From positions 1 to 64,000 of the forward strand of contig JAPTJF010000032.1 of assembly GCA_029339195.1 (NCBI GenBank): a DNA stretch of 64,000 bases. The letters run 5' to 3'. The first letter of the stretch is position 1, and every line of letters begins with the position of its first letter. Of the stretch, positions 35,201-46,616 are shown in pieces. The notes beneath the pieces were generated by a model. That model saw nothing but the letters and a program-made list of their open reading frames with translations, had not been told where the DNA came from and made no database searches. The position numbers and the translations under genes were made by a program. The DNA is from Micractinium sp. NFX-FRZ (taxonomy: Eukaryota; Chlorophyta; Trebouxiophyceae; Chlorellales; Chlorellaceae).

Positions 35201-38200
35201 GCTGCCCTGACCTCCGCGTGTGCTGTTGTCACCCGGGCCAAGCGGCGGTAGCACGGCGGCAGCAGCGGTGACGGGCGAGCGCGGCGGGGTGAGGCTGCCG
35301 GCCGAAGGCTGCTGAGACGGGGTGGACAGCTGCAATAGCGTTGATGGCATTGAAGGTGATGGTGTGGCGCTGCCTGGCGCCGGCGCCTCCGCCCACTTCC
35401 CCTGACTGCCTGAGCTCCCAGGCGGCCCATGTGACACCATTGGCAGCAGCGCCTGCTGCCTGCGCCGCCGCCGCAGCAGCAGGCACGCAGCTGCTGCAGC
35501 CAGCACAGCCACGCCCGCAGCGCAGCCCACTGCAATGCCGGCAATGGCGCCCACCGCCAGTGAGGGCCCGCTGCTGCCTGCTGAGCCTGCTTTGCTGAGC
35601 GGGATGAACAGCACGCTAGTGGGGTTCAGCTTCAAAAGTTCCTCCCGGGACTCGTTCCGAAAGAAGGCCAGCAGCGCGCCATCGCTGGCGTTTGGGAACA
35701 GGGGCTTGGCTGCAGGCGGAGGTGCACGCAGGGAGGCGCAGGACGGCGGCAGGTTGGCTGTGCACACGTGGGCCAGGGGTGGGTGCAGGCTGAGCATGCA
35801 GAGCAGAGCATGGGGATGCAGTCTCTGGCCTGGTCGAACACGCCGCTGGCAGTGGCGAGCCAGCTTCCTGTGAAAACCGCCCGGCCTGCATGGTAGGGAC
35901 ATGGTGACAGGGGCATGGTGACCCCTCCCACCTTGCTTGACAGGCATCGAAGCACACCGGGGGTCGTCGGTGCAGCGCTGCATGAGGCTGTCCAGCGAGC
36001 CCATCTGCACGCAATCCACGCCCGGCCTGCAGCCATCGAGGTGCAAGGCAAAAGGCAAAAAGGCAAGGGGTGGGGTGGCGGGTGGGGGGGCACAGCTGGC
36101 GCGCACTGTTGCAGGCAGGCGCTGCCTCGGTGGGACGGGCACAAAGCCGATTAGGTTAGATTGCCTGGGTGCTGTCGCTTGCAAAGTGCCCACCCTCCAA
36201 AGTGCCAGCGGCAAATGGAGCAGCTGCCCCAGCTGCCTGCTGCCTCAGGCCACCTCAGCCAGGGCCCTGCACACTGCACACTGCCCAGCCCACCTCAGCG
36301 AGCCCGAGCAGTTGTAGCGCCCCGCCGCGCCCAGGCCCATGCCTGGCATGCGGCGGTAGCCTGGGACGTCTGGGGCCCACAGCGCCATGGGGCTCCCCCC
36401 GCTGAACTGCACCCCCTCCCCCTTGGCGAGCACCATAAGAGGCGCCCCCACGCCAGCGGATGCAAGCTCCTGAAACAGCAGCTGGCCTGCAGGGGTGGCA
36501 CGCAGCACAGGTGGCGGCCTGGGTGGCAGCGGCACAAGCGGGAGCAACTGGCGGCAGAGAAGCAGCGACACGTCAGCATGCTGACGTGTGTGTGGAGAGC
36601 GCTGGGATGCTGCCTGTGTGGGCACGAGTGGCCCCTGGAAGCCGTGGCGTGTGCCACCTGTGGGCGGCAGATGCTGGCAAGCCATGCAACCTTTGACAAT
36701 ACAGTCGCAGGGCGGCGGCAGCCATTGGTGGCCAATAGCCATTGGTGTGCATGCGTCAGCAGCATGCAATCGGGCCTGCGGGCACTCACACTGCCCCTTG
36801 AGGAGGCTCAGTGCCCCTTCGCCTCTCGACTTGCCGGTGTACCTGCACATGTGTGGGAAGATGGGGGCCGGGTGCTGCTGGCGGTGAGGCTTACACGGCA
36901 GCTTCGCACTGCAAGTACTCGTGCTGCATTGCAACAACCACAATGCACAGTAGGTTCAGCCCCCAGTGGTTGGCACAAAGGTGCACAGACCAGGCCAGGC
37001 AAAGCGCGGAAGCTGCCCATGCAGTGCCTGCCCGCAGCGCCCCCTCCACATGCTGGCGGCCCGCTTGCCCGACCATGGCGCAATGTGCCTGCCAGCGGCA
37101 CTGCCAGGTGGCTGCCACCTCACCTGCAACCTCCGTCCAGCGTGCAGTGGTTCCACGCATTGCACCTCTCACCCTCCTCCCCAAAGAACCGCTGCCGGCA
37201 CTCGCGGCAGCAGGCCTCGGGAGAGGGGACTCCATCCAGCACAGCCACCTCCTGTGCCATTCACGGTCAGCGCAAGGGAATGGCCAGGGGGTGTGCTGAG
37301 GAATGGGTGGCTGAGAACGCCGGCTGTGTGTCTGTAGGCTGGCAGCAGGGGCAGCTGCTCCCAAGCATCGCAAGTCCCAACGCTTGCAGCCCCATCACTG
37401 AACTCCAAGGTGTGCCATATGCAGAGTGCACACCTGCTCTCCGCCCGCCTGTCTTTACCCCTCCCTCACCCACCCCTACCTTCCCAACCTGCACCCACCT
37501 GTCCCTTCACGACCGCTGCTGCCCCTACCACACAGCCAAACCAGGCGGTGGCATTGGTGTCAGGAGAAGGGCCGTTGGCTGCCAGCTCAGCGCCTGTAGG
37601 AGGCACCACCTCTCCCTCGGTTTGGTAGAGGTAGTAAGGAATCTGCCATGATGCAGTTTAAGAGGGCGGGGACAGTGCGGCGAGCTCAAGCGGCTCAAGG
37701 CAGGCAGGTGCTAGGGGCAGCGGGGAGCGGAGCAGCCGGGGGGAGCCGAGCAGGCACATGCAGGGCGTTCAGGCGCACAAGGCGGCTGGGACAACATGCA
37801 CTATCCCACCCGCCAGCCTTGGAGCCGTTTTAATCACGCGCCCTCGCTGGCAGAGCTCTGCTCCGGAAGCCGGCAAAACACTTGCGTGGCAAATATGGCA
37901 CACATGGCCAAGGCATCAGCAGTATGCACCACCCCCGGCAGCATCAGGAGCAGATGAAGAGGATACTGCAAGAAGTCGCGGATGGATGTGAGACACCAGG
38001 TTATCGGAATCTTGAACTGCCTGCCCTCACCGGCTCCTGCTCGGTGAACCCCACGAGGGTGGAGACGCCTGGCGCCACAAACGCGTTGCTGGGTGAGGGC
38101 GGCTCCGTCTTGAGGAGCGCTATGGGTTTGGGGGAGCAGCCGTCTGTGCCTGCAGCGCATGTTCGGTAGGATGCATGCATCAACAGACAAACTCATAGCC

Positions 38201-39316
38201 AGTCACTTCAGCCTAGCGGGCAGGGAGGGGAGATGCCCGCCTGCGCGCCCCATGCCGCCGTGCCGCTCTGTGACACACGAAGCCTGCCTGCAAGGCATGG
38301 CATGGCTTGGCCACCCCAGCGGGGCGGTAGGTGCGGCATTGCCCCTGGCAACCGACGCTCACCGTTTGCGTACACCACCACCGCGCGGCACATGGGCTGG
38401 AAGGCTACGGCACACAAGTCGACAGCGTGCACGACATTCTCGAGCGCACACGCCCCAGGGATGATGCTCTGGCCGGAGGCGCTACAGTTGAGGTCGGCGC
38501 CAGCCACGCCCTGCGCTGGAACCTCGGTCAGGGTGATTTCGTAGGGGCGCAGGAAGCTGCGCTGTGGAAAGCCTGCAGGGCAGGAGGTGGCGGCAGGGGC
38601 TGTGATGAGGGGTACGAGGCAAAGGGGTGTGCGCACGAGGCGGGCACGCCAGCAGGGCACCAGAAAGCGCACGGAGCGGGCCGCCAGGTGGGCGGGCAGA
38701 TGGGCAAGCGGGTGGGCGGGCGCCGGACGGAGGAGGCGAACCGGCAGGCAAAACACAGACAGCAGGGACTGGCGGAGGCAGGTTCGAGGGGCGTGCCTGA
38801 TGTGACGTCCACCGAGGGGCCACTGACAGCCAGGGGAGGCAGCGAGCAGTTGGCCTGCAGCAGCTGGCAGGCCTGGACGGGCAGCGGGCTGCCCGAGCCT
38901 GCCGCCGTCGTGCAGCCGCCCTGCGAGCGCACAGGAGCAGGGGTCTGAGCAGCTAAGCTTGGTCCCCCTCAGTGCTGACTACCGCTCGCATCCTGCAGGA
39001 ATGCAGCAGCGTGCTCCCCTGGCAGTGCATCAGCCCTGCCGCGCACCTGCACGCCACACCAGTGGAACCAAGTGCAGGCGGGGTGGCGGCGGCAGGCGGC
39101 GGCGCAGTCCTCGGGCCTTGTCGCGGCGATTGGGTCGCTGAGCGGGCTCTTGGCGATCACTGCTGTGTTGGGCACAATGCCCGCCGTCTCGTTGGATGCG
39201 GACTCCGACGAAAAATAGACTTGTGATGCTGCGATGAGGGCTGGGGCGGCGCTGCTGCTTCCGGACGCCCCCGCTGCGCCCGCCAAGCCGATTAGGAGCA
39301 GCAGGAGAACCGGCAT
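32270..39316 (-). CDS. Receptor-like Ser/Thr kinase with PAN/Apple ectodomain
   Basis: 19 exons: 39047-39316, 38770-38920 (end uncertain), 38363-38572, 38031-38149, 37499-37642, 37124-37251, 36294-36842, 35932-36026, 35021-35709, 34703-34758, 34497-34523, 34234-34303, 33898-34000, 33535-33680, 33335-33369, 33078-33167, 32884-32943, 32628-32718, 32270-32473; about 1,078 residues. Signal peptide MPVLLLLLIGLAGAAGAS. The outside part has Cys-rich PAN/Apple-like modules (CAAACRRHPACTWFHWC; ACCREC with CNAWNHC). One membrane helix lies near residues 606-636, followed by RRRRR. The kinase domain has GSGASATVY, AAKE, HPNVVCLRG, VHLDVKSPNVLL, LADVGFF, VAPEVLM and SFGVVLWELITG. The catalytic loop is HLD, not HRD, and the metal motif is DVG, so it is a non-RD type kinase. 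Ligand unknown. It likely senses cell-surface or wall cues. Confidence 0.88.
34169..34208. repeat. GTGCAC palindromic repeat
   Basis: Tandem GTGCACGGTGCAC units beside exon 13 of the kinase gene, inside the intron. The unit is its own reverse complement in part, so it can form a hairpin. Confidence 0.7.
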
Positions 39317-39572
39317 CGTCAGAGGGTTAGCAGGTGGGTGCGGGGCAATGACAGTGGCAATTGGGGAGGCCGCTGCCCGCTCTCCTGGACCAGCCGCTTG
39401 GTCATAAGAAACGTTTGCTAAGCATTGAACCGCTAGAGGGGCTCAGCACCAACTTTGTTCCGCAGCGTCAGCGGGTGCCCCCTCAGTGCCCTTTGGGGTC
39501 CAGCAGTACCGCCGCCACCGTTGCGCTGCCGCCGTTGCCGCCGCCGCCCTTGCATCTCCTGCCGCCTTCCAG
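39317..39572. other. Short upstream region of the kinase gene
   Basis: Probably carries the kinase promoter on the minus strand and, if the small plus gene is real, its promoter too. No clear TATA seen. Confidence 0.35.
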
Positions 39573-40109
39573 ATGCCTCCAACCATCCAGCCTTTCAACG
39601 GATTCGATGAGGTGGCTTTCCCTCACAAGTTCTCTGTACCGATTTTCGAACTTCCTGGCGGGTCGGCCTTAAAGGTCCGCCTGCCGTGTATTACCGTGAA
39701 ATGCTGGGCGGTGCACACGTGTTGCTGGGCGGTAGGCAGGGCAGGGAGGCGTGGGGCGGACAGAGGCACAGTCAGGCAGGCTGCAGGCACACATCACCTT
39801 GCTTTCTTTCCAGAGGAGGTTATCTTGGCACTGACAATGCGGCGATCTCGGTAAGCCTCAACTTGCTGCGATACAGCACAACATTCATGCCCCATGTGGC
39901 CACATCGTGTACACAAGCTCAAAATTTAAAGGCATTTCAATGCGCTAGGCTATTCATTCGTGGAAACAAGTGCATTATAAGGGCAGCGTCGTAACGTGGT
40001 ACTTCCTCACTCTGCACAGGCAGGACACCAGTGCTTGTGTGTGCTGAGCCAGGCCTGCAGCGGCCCTGCGCCACCCCGCTTCGCGGCCCGCGGGCGAGCG
40101 GAGCGCTAG
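39573..40109 (+). CDS. Doubtful small gene, hypothetical protein
   Basis: Three exons can be joined in phase (39573-39661, 39814-39850, 40020-40109) to give 71 residues starting MPPTIQPFNGFDEVAFP and containing PIFELPGGGGYLGTDNAAIS. Splice sites are normal (a GT donor at 39662, GTAAGC at 39851, CAG acceptors). I do not recognise the product. Against it: short, low support, and the last exon is GC-rich filler. Its stop codon TAG would overlap the stop of the CoA-disulfide reductase on the other strand by two bases. Transcript evidence would decide. Confidence 0.3.
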
Positions 40110-43100
40110 AGCTTGGCGCCGTTGCTGCCGCCCTCGCACTTCATCTGCTTCGCTCCATCGAAGTCTCCGTAGCTCTTCCAGCCGCCGCTCACGTTGACTG
40201 CGTCGTGCCCCGCCAGCAGCAGCTGGCGCACGGCATAGTACCCGCGCTGCCCCACCTGGCAGTACACAAAGCTGCGTGGGGAGGCAAGGCGTGAAGCAGT
40301 CATTAGGTGATCAGATGACTCAATAAAACCAGATGATGTCAGCGCGGTGGTGCAAGCATGGATATGGCATGGCGGATCAAGGCAGGAGCAGGACATTCCT
40401 GGCATTGAACAGGAACAGCAGCAGCAGCAGCAGCAGCAGCAGCGGCAGGCGCTTTAGCAGCAGCAGCGGCAGAGGCATGCGCGGCAGCAGCAGCAGCGGC
40501 AAAGGCATGCGCGGCAGCAGCAGCAGCGGCAGAGGCAGGCGCTGGCGGCAGCAGCCGTCCAGGATGGCAGCAGGGAGGGAGCGCACAGCAGGCAGCAGCA
40601 GTGTGCTCACAGCTTCTTTCCCTCCGGCACCTCCCCCATGTGCTTGCGCAGGCTGCTGACGGGTAGGTTGATGGCGCCAGGAACAGAGCCGTTCTGCCGG
40701 GGGGAGGGCAGCAAGGAGGGAGGAGGAGGGAGGGTGTGGCGGTGGAGGACACGGTCGAGGGGGAGCCGAGTGATTGGGGCAGGGAGATGGAAGGCCCGCC
40801 TGCCAGCGTCCCCACTTCCACCACCATGCACCCACCCATCCAGCAGGGCTCGCCCACCGCAGCTCCCAGACCTAACGCGCCCGCCCACACGCCAGCCAGT
40901 CCCCGCTGGATAAACTGCATGCACAGCCTGCCACTGCGGCCTGCCTCCCCCACCTCCGACCTGTCCGTCCCTGCACCAGCCCGCCCGTCCTCTGTAGCCT
41001 GCCCCTGCTCAGCCCCTACTCAGCCCCCCACTCAGCCCCTACTCAACCCAGTCACCTTTTGCAACTCTCCAGGCTCCCGAACATCGATGAGGGCGGTGTC
41101 CGGCCCCTGTGCCACCGCCTCCCAGTCATGGTCGGCCCACGTGGTGCAGCGCACGTCCCCCCGCACCACGTTGGACGCCACCATGCCTGCGGGTGGGCGG
41201 GGGAGGGGGCGAAGGGTGGTGGGGGGTGGCTGGAGGGCATGTGGGAGGCCAGCCCAGGTGGGGCAGTACATGTGAGAGGTCAGCCGCCCTGGTGGGGCAG
41301 TACACCCCCCCCCCTGAACCTTGCCTGCAGCGGACAGGGAACAGGGGCCAGCGGAGCAGGCGTGCGGAAGGGGCGGAAGGTGGGGCAGGCAAGCTTCGCG
41401 GGCCATGCAACTGAAGCGCTGTCGCTACCCACCTGCGATGTTGACCACATCCTTGGCACTGCCGTACTGTGGGGCGTAGCACAGCTCAGCCTCCTCCAGG
41501 TCAAACACGGTGCCGCCCATCTGGAGACGTGATCAGGTGATTGAGGATGGAGAGGGAGGCATCAGTTACAGAGGAGGATGGGTGGGGTGGGGTGGGGTGG
41601 GGTGGGGTGGGGGCGGTGGACGCCGGGGCGAACCGGCCCACCTTTTGCCAGGTCCAACGCTGTGTCGCCGCTGAAGCACACACAGTGCAGAGCTGGGGCG
41701 CTCACCGGTACCCGTCCGCTGCCCTCCTCCACCGGCCCTCACTTCCAATGGCCCACCCGCACGCCGCCCCACCTGCATGCACATGGCGATGACATCCACC
41801 CGCTTCTCCACGCCCGCCACCAGCCCAGTGGCCTGACAGCCCAGGATCTTGCCCGTCTGCCGGGCACATAGGTGAAGAGGGAGGCAGAGCGCGGGTGAGG
41901 CATTTGCTGGAAGGAAGCCAGGCACCGGGAACAGGGGCGCAGCGATGCGACCGCCGACACGTTACGGATCTAGAAAACAAGCCCAGGACTTCACCTCTGG
42001 TGCAAACATGAGCTTGAGGTCGATCTGGCCGGCCCCAGGGTAGTAACCTGGAGGGTTGAGCAGGCGGCGGTACACGGTAGGTTCAGTGCCAGGCAGCGCG
42101 CCTGCACCCAATGCCAGCTGCATGGCATTTGACCCCTTGCTCGACCACCAGGCACTTGCATCCAACGCCCTGCCCGCTCACCCCGCCCCACCTGCGTGGT
42201 TGTTGACGTGCACGTACACCTTCTCATACGCCATGCCCACCCGCTTCAGCGTCTTCTCGCTGGCACCGGTGGAGGCGCAGGTCATGTCAAACACGCCCAC
42301 CACAGCGGTCCCCTGGGTGCCCCTGAAGCGGCTGGGCTGCCTGCCCGGGGGAAGAAGGGGCGGGGGTGGGGGAGGTTGGTTGAGTCAGAAGGGGGGAACA
42401 AGGTTGTGCCGAGCACAGCCAGTACTGGAGGTTCCCCGAGTGCTGCGCTGTCCTCCTCGTCAGCACCACCCTGTCCTGGCCCTACTCACCCCTCCCCAAA
42501 CCACCCCACCGCTGGCCCACCTGGCTGTCTCGTGCACCTTTCTTACTGACCCCTTCCCTCCTTCCCTCCCTCATCCTCTCCCTCCATCCCCCACCTTGCC
42601 CCTCAAGCAGTAACTCACTTGCCCATGATGACGTCGGCAGCAATGCGCCCCTGCCGGTTGGCCGGCCCCGCCAGCGGCACCAGCGCCGGCAGCCCCGTCA
42701 CCCAATCCTTCACCTGCAGGAGGAGTGCACCGTCGCAGGGGAGGGACGGGAAGCGAGTGGGTTGCAGGTGGGAGCGAGGGAGGGAGGGAGGGAGGGAGGG
42801 AGGGATCGGAAAGTGAGTGGGGTTGAAGGAGGGAGACACCCAGACGTGCTGAAAAAATGGTGTCCCTCACCTCCGCTGCATCCCCCACTGCATAGATGCT
42901 GGGGTCACTGGTGCGCTGGTGCTCATCCACTTTGATGCCGCCACGTGGGCCCAGCTCCAGGCCTGCTGACTTGGCGAGGCCCACCTCGGGGCGCACGCCA
43001 ATGACCTGAGGGGCGCAGGGTGGGGTGCGCGTGTGGGAAGGGGGGCACAAGGGAAAGGAAGGGTGGGCCGGGGCCGGTGGGTAGCTGGGTGGGAGGGCCA

Positions 43101-45655
43101 GGCGAACCGGTAGAGTGGGTGTGCAGGGAGTGGTGGGTGGCAGGTCCTGCGCACCAGGCGCCTGTCATGCCAGCACCCGCAGTCCGCCTAACTTGCGCCC
43201 AGCCCACCCTGCAGCTCTCCAGCATGACCAGGTCGGCAGGGTGCGCAGTGCCGGCCGGCATCCCCGACCAGCGACCCCTGGCCTCAGCCCTCGCTGCACA
43301 ACAACATACTGCAGCCAGCACAACAACACACTGCATGATGTAGCACAAAAATGCCACCTTACCAGCACATCCTTCAGGGCGATTGGGGCGGCCAACGCTG
43401 CATAACGTGGCACAACAATGCCACCTTACCAGCACGACAACACACTGCATAAGAGAGCACAACAGCAGTACAGCTCACCAGCATGACCAGGTCAGCGGGG
43501 TGCGCCTTGCCGCCCTGCGTCTTCACCACCAGCCCCCGCCCGTCGGCGGCCTGCTCAAAGCCCGCCACTCCGTCCCCGAGGTGCAGCGTGCATCCCTTGG
43601 CGCGCATGTGGGCGTGCAGGGGCTCCACCATCTCGGGGTCAAAGGGCGGCATCACCTGGGGAGGTTGTGTGAGATGAGGGAATTCATGGGATTGGCTGGG
43701 ATGGATGAGGGAGTTTGGGTGGGTTCACCTCAGCCTTGATGAAAACTCGACCAAGACAGGGGCACTCAGGCAGGATGGGCATGGCGGGCTGTTGACGGGC
43801 AGGGCAGGCAACCGGTGGGCAGCATTTCAAACATGTATGCAGGTCTTGGGAGTCCAAGGGGCAGCCTAACCCTGCTGGCCCCTGCCTGTTGCGCTGTGCC
43901 CATCCCCCCACACGTGTGACGAGCGCACCTGCGGCAGCATCTCAATGACGCTCGTCTCGAGCCCCAGGTGCACCAGATTCTCAGCCATCTCCAGCCCAAT
44001 GAACCCGCCGCCCACCACCGCCGCCCGCTTGGCACCCGTCTGCAAGCGGTGCCGGTCGGTGGGGTGAAGATGTGACGCTCAGGGCCAGTTAGCCACATGG
44101 TATGAGTGTGTTGGAGGGGGGCAGGGCAGCACCTACGGCTGGCAGCAGCGCAGCGGCAGCGGCTGGCGCTGTGAGCTGACGGGCAAGGCAGCCTGATCGC
44201 CTTTTGCAGGTCTGACGCAGCCTCTCTTCAGCCACCCGAGAAGCTTATGGTGTGCCACCACGGCCGCTGTCACCGCTGCAGCCCACCCCACCTGCACAAT
44301 CCACTGCTTCACGAGTCGGCTGCAGGGCAGGGGGCAGGCAGCACAGGTGGCGCGGCGGTGAGCAGAGAGGACACAAGGGCAACACCATTCAGCGGCCCAG
44401 TCCCCGAGTATTGCTGGCTGCGTGGACTCTCCATGCACACAATGCTGTTGCAATTGATTGAATAAGGGCCAACACAGCGGCGGCCACATGCCCCCGTCCC
44501 ACCTCACCCCACCCCATCTTAAAGAACCGCGCCCTGCCCCCTCTCGCACAAACAAGGGAAGAACTGCGATTTGGAGCCCCCTCACGTGTCGGGAATGGTC
44601 TTCATTTGGAAAATGCCCGGCAGGTCGAGCCCCGGCAGCGGAGGGCGGATGGCAGCCGCCCCGGGGGCCAGCACCAGAGCGTCATACTCGTGCTGCGACT
44701 CCTCACCAGCAGCGGTGCGGGCAGTGACCTTCTTGGCGGCGCGGTCTATGGACACCACCTGGGAGGGGTAGGTGGGGGAGTATGGGAGGGTGGGCGGGTG
44801 AGGTGAAGGAGGGTGGGGGGAGGCCGGGAGGGTGCGGGGCAGAGGAGTACTGCCAGTAGCGGGTGGGCTGACAGCCGGGGCGGGGGAAGGGAGTAGGGAG
44901 CGGGGGCAAACTACCTTCAACTCTCTGTTTTTATTCCCGCCCCACCTCTGTGTTCTCCTTGACCTCCACGTTGAACCAGTTCTGGAACTTGGCAGCGTTG
45001 GCCACCAGCAGGCTGCCCTCGTCCTGCCGTACAGAGGTGGCGCGCGGGAGGCGGGGAGCAGTGGTGGAGAGAGAGAAGCAGTGGCGGGAGTCATGTGGCA
45101 GTGGCTGTGGGTGCTGGGATGCACCCGGGAAGGACAGGCATGGCAGCAGTAGAGTGGCTATCGCATGCGGCAAGAGTGCGGATGGGCAAGAGAGAGGCGA
45201 GCCCAGCGCGTGTGGTGCAGGCGGCAGGGAGGCAGCACCACTCACGGGGATGATGCCACCGACGTGGTAGGGCAGCCCGCAATTGGCAAAGCTAACGTAG
45301 GGGCCCTTCTCGAAGATTGTTATCTGGGCGGCCTCGCTGAGGCGGCGCAGGCGGGCGGCGCAGGAGGCTGCAGAGGGGAGGGGAGGGGAGCGGCGGCGGG
45401 GGCGGAGGGGCGGCGGGAACGGGCGCAAGGTGGACCGCGGTACAGCCACCTCTTGCCTGGCATGTTGGGCGAAAGTTCAGCTGCCATGGATCACCTCAAC
45501 CACTGCTTGCAAGAAGAAGAGATGTCACCGGCCCTGCAAATTGCTGAGTGCGCCCTGCAATTGCTGTGGTTCTCGTAGCATATCCTGGTAAGCCGGGAAG
45601 ACGCACCTCCACCTGCTACGCCGCCTACAATCAGCACACGCATCGCGGACGCCAT
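40106..45655 (-). CDS. CoA-disulfide reductase / NADH oxidase fused to rhodanese
   Basis: FAD- and NAD(P)H-dependent oxidoreductase of the CoADR family with a C-terminal sulfurtransferase domain. 16 exons: 45613-45655, 45246-45367, 44946-45023, 44586-44758, 44292-44319, 43929-44039, 43479-43655, 42871-43005, 42619-42713, 42192-42340, 41995-42047, 41773-41856, 41433-41520, 41056-41186, 40611-40693, 40106-40271; all in phase, 571 residues. The FAD motif is VLIVGGVAASCAARL. The redox cysteine is in SFANCGLPYHVGG (Cys44). The NAD motif is VVGGGFIGLEMAENL, and the second FAD motif is SIYAVGDAAEV. The rhodanese domain has ALIDVREPGEL, NGSVPGAINLP and the active Cys in VYCQVGQRGYYAV (about 521). No leader is visible, so it is probably cytosolic. 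Such fusions are typical of bacteria, so an origin by transfer is likely, with introns gained later. Confidence 0.92.
40411..40560. repeat. CAG-rich microsatellite in CoADR intron 15
   Basis: A (CAG)n tract is followed by about three copies of a unit of roughly 30 bp ending GGCATGCGCGGC. All of it lies inside intron 15 of the CoA-disulfide reductase gene. Confidence 0.75.
41580..41611. repeat. GGGGT pentanucleotide repeat
   Basis: GGTGGGGTGGGGTGG-type tract inside intron 12 of the CoA-disulfide reductase gene. On the coding strand this reads as CCCCA repeats. Confidence 0.8.
42777..42804. repeat. GGGA tetranucleotide repeat
   Basis: Seven tandem GGGA units inside intron 8 of the CoA-disulfide reductase gene. 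Confidence 0.8.
43211..43256 (-). repeat. Decayed copy of CoADR exon 7 end
   Basis: Matches 39 of 46 bases at 43470-43515, the 3' end of exon 7, and still reads AHPADLVML on the minus strand. It lies 259 bp into the next intron. Between the two copies is a second small duplication (ATGCCACCTTACCAGCAC at about 43350 and 43410). Confidence 0.75.
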
Positions 45656-46616
45656 TGCGCTGTCGTCTCAACACGCGGGAGGCGGGTGGACCTCTGCTCA
45701 CTGGTCTGCTGCCTGTTCGGTGGCGGGTGTGGAGTTAAGCAAGCGCTCATTTCGGTTGATGCTTGACTGGCATCATCGTTCTGCAGAGGACTCTCGTCAG
45801 AGGCCCAGCAGGGCATAGCGCGCGGCGGCGGAGCCATGGGCGGAGCGGTGCACAGGGCGCAACGCATAGAGTGCTGTGGTTGGAAACATCGATCAGCCTG
45901 CAGGCCTGGGTGCTGCAGCATCAAGTCGTCATCAGCCACGTGCAATGGAGGCAGGGGCCATGCGCTGTTCTACCGCACATCCCGCACACGCCAGCAGACG
46001 GCTGCCTTCTCGCTCACAGCCGATTTGTTCAGCAAGTCCACAGTAACACACGTTTTGCCACTATGGCTATACCAGGCATGTTTACTCTACGTGTGTTTCG
46101 TGGCATCTGCGTGGTGCTCTGTGATCTCGGGACCAGTGGCCGCTGTCCGCCTCTTGACCTCGCCGCTGCGCTGCCGCCACCACCGCCGCCGCCAGGTCAG
46201 TCGACTCGAAAAACTGTGGGGCTTCCTGAGCAGCATGTCGCCTTGCCGTCCTTCCGCTTGCTCGATAGATTCATAACCCACGTCTAGAAGACTGCCAAAG
46301 CTCGTTTGCCCGCCGCTCGATCAGCTGTTTCCAGCTCTCCAGCTCCCTCAAACAAGGTGGGCCGCTTGAAATCGTTGCCGATCCTGATGCGTGATGCGCG
46401 AGACACAACCGCCGCTGCCGGCACCGGTGTCAACCTCCGCTCTGCCGCCCGCCGCCACCTGCTGTGCCGCCCGCCGCAGGCCGCTTTGCCAACAGCGCAC
46501 ATCAACTGCTGGCCACCCATTGGCAGCACCGATTTTGGCAGCAGCAGCAGCAGCGGCACTGCAGCAGCAGGAGCCGCCGCAGCGCTAGCCAGCAGCAGCA
46601 GGCAGCAGCGGCAGGC
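45656..46616. other. Divergent promoter region
   Basis: About 960 bp between the CoA-disulfide reductase (minus) and the longin subunit gene (plus). The last 300 bases are open and rich in GCAGCAGC, probably the 5' untranslated leader of the plus gene. No gene supported. Confidence 0.45.

Noticed and set aside
36161..37651. 496-codon open frame on the plus strand over the kinase gene
   Set aside because: It spans several minus-strand exons and introns, shows no domain, and is explained by GC bias.
40411..40560. CRISPR-like array of short repeats
   Set aside because: CAG-type microsatellite with no spacers; CRISPR is not expected in a nuclear genome.
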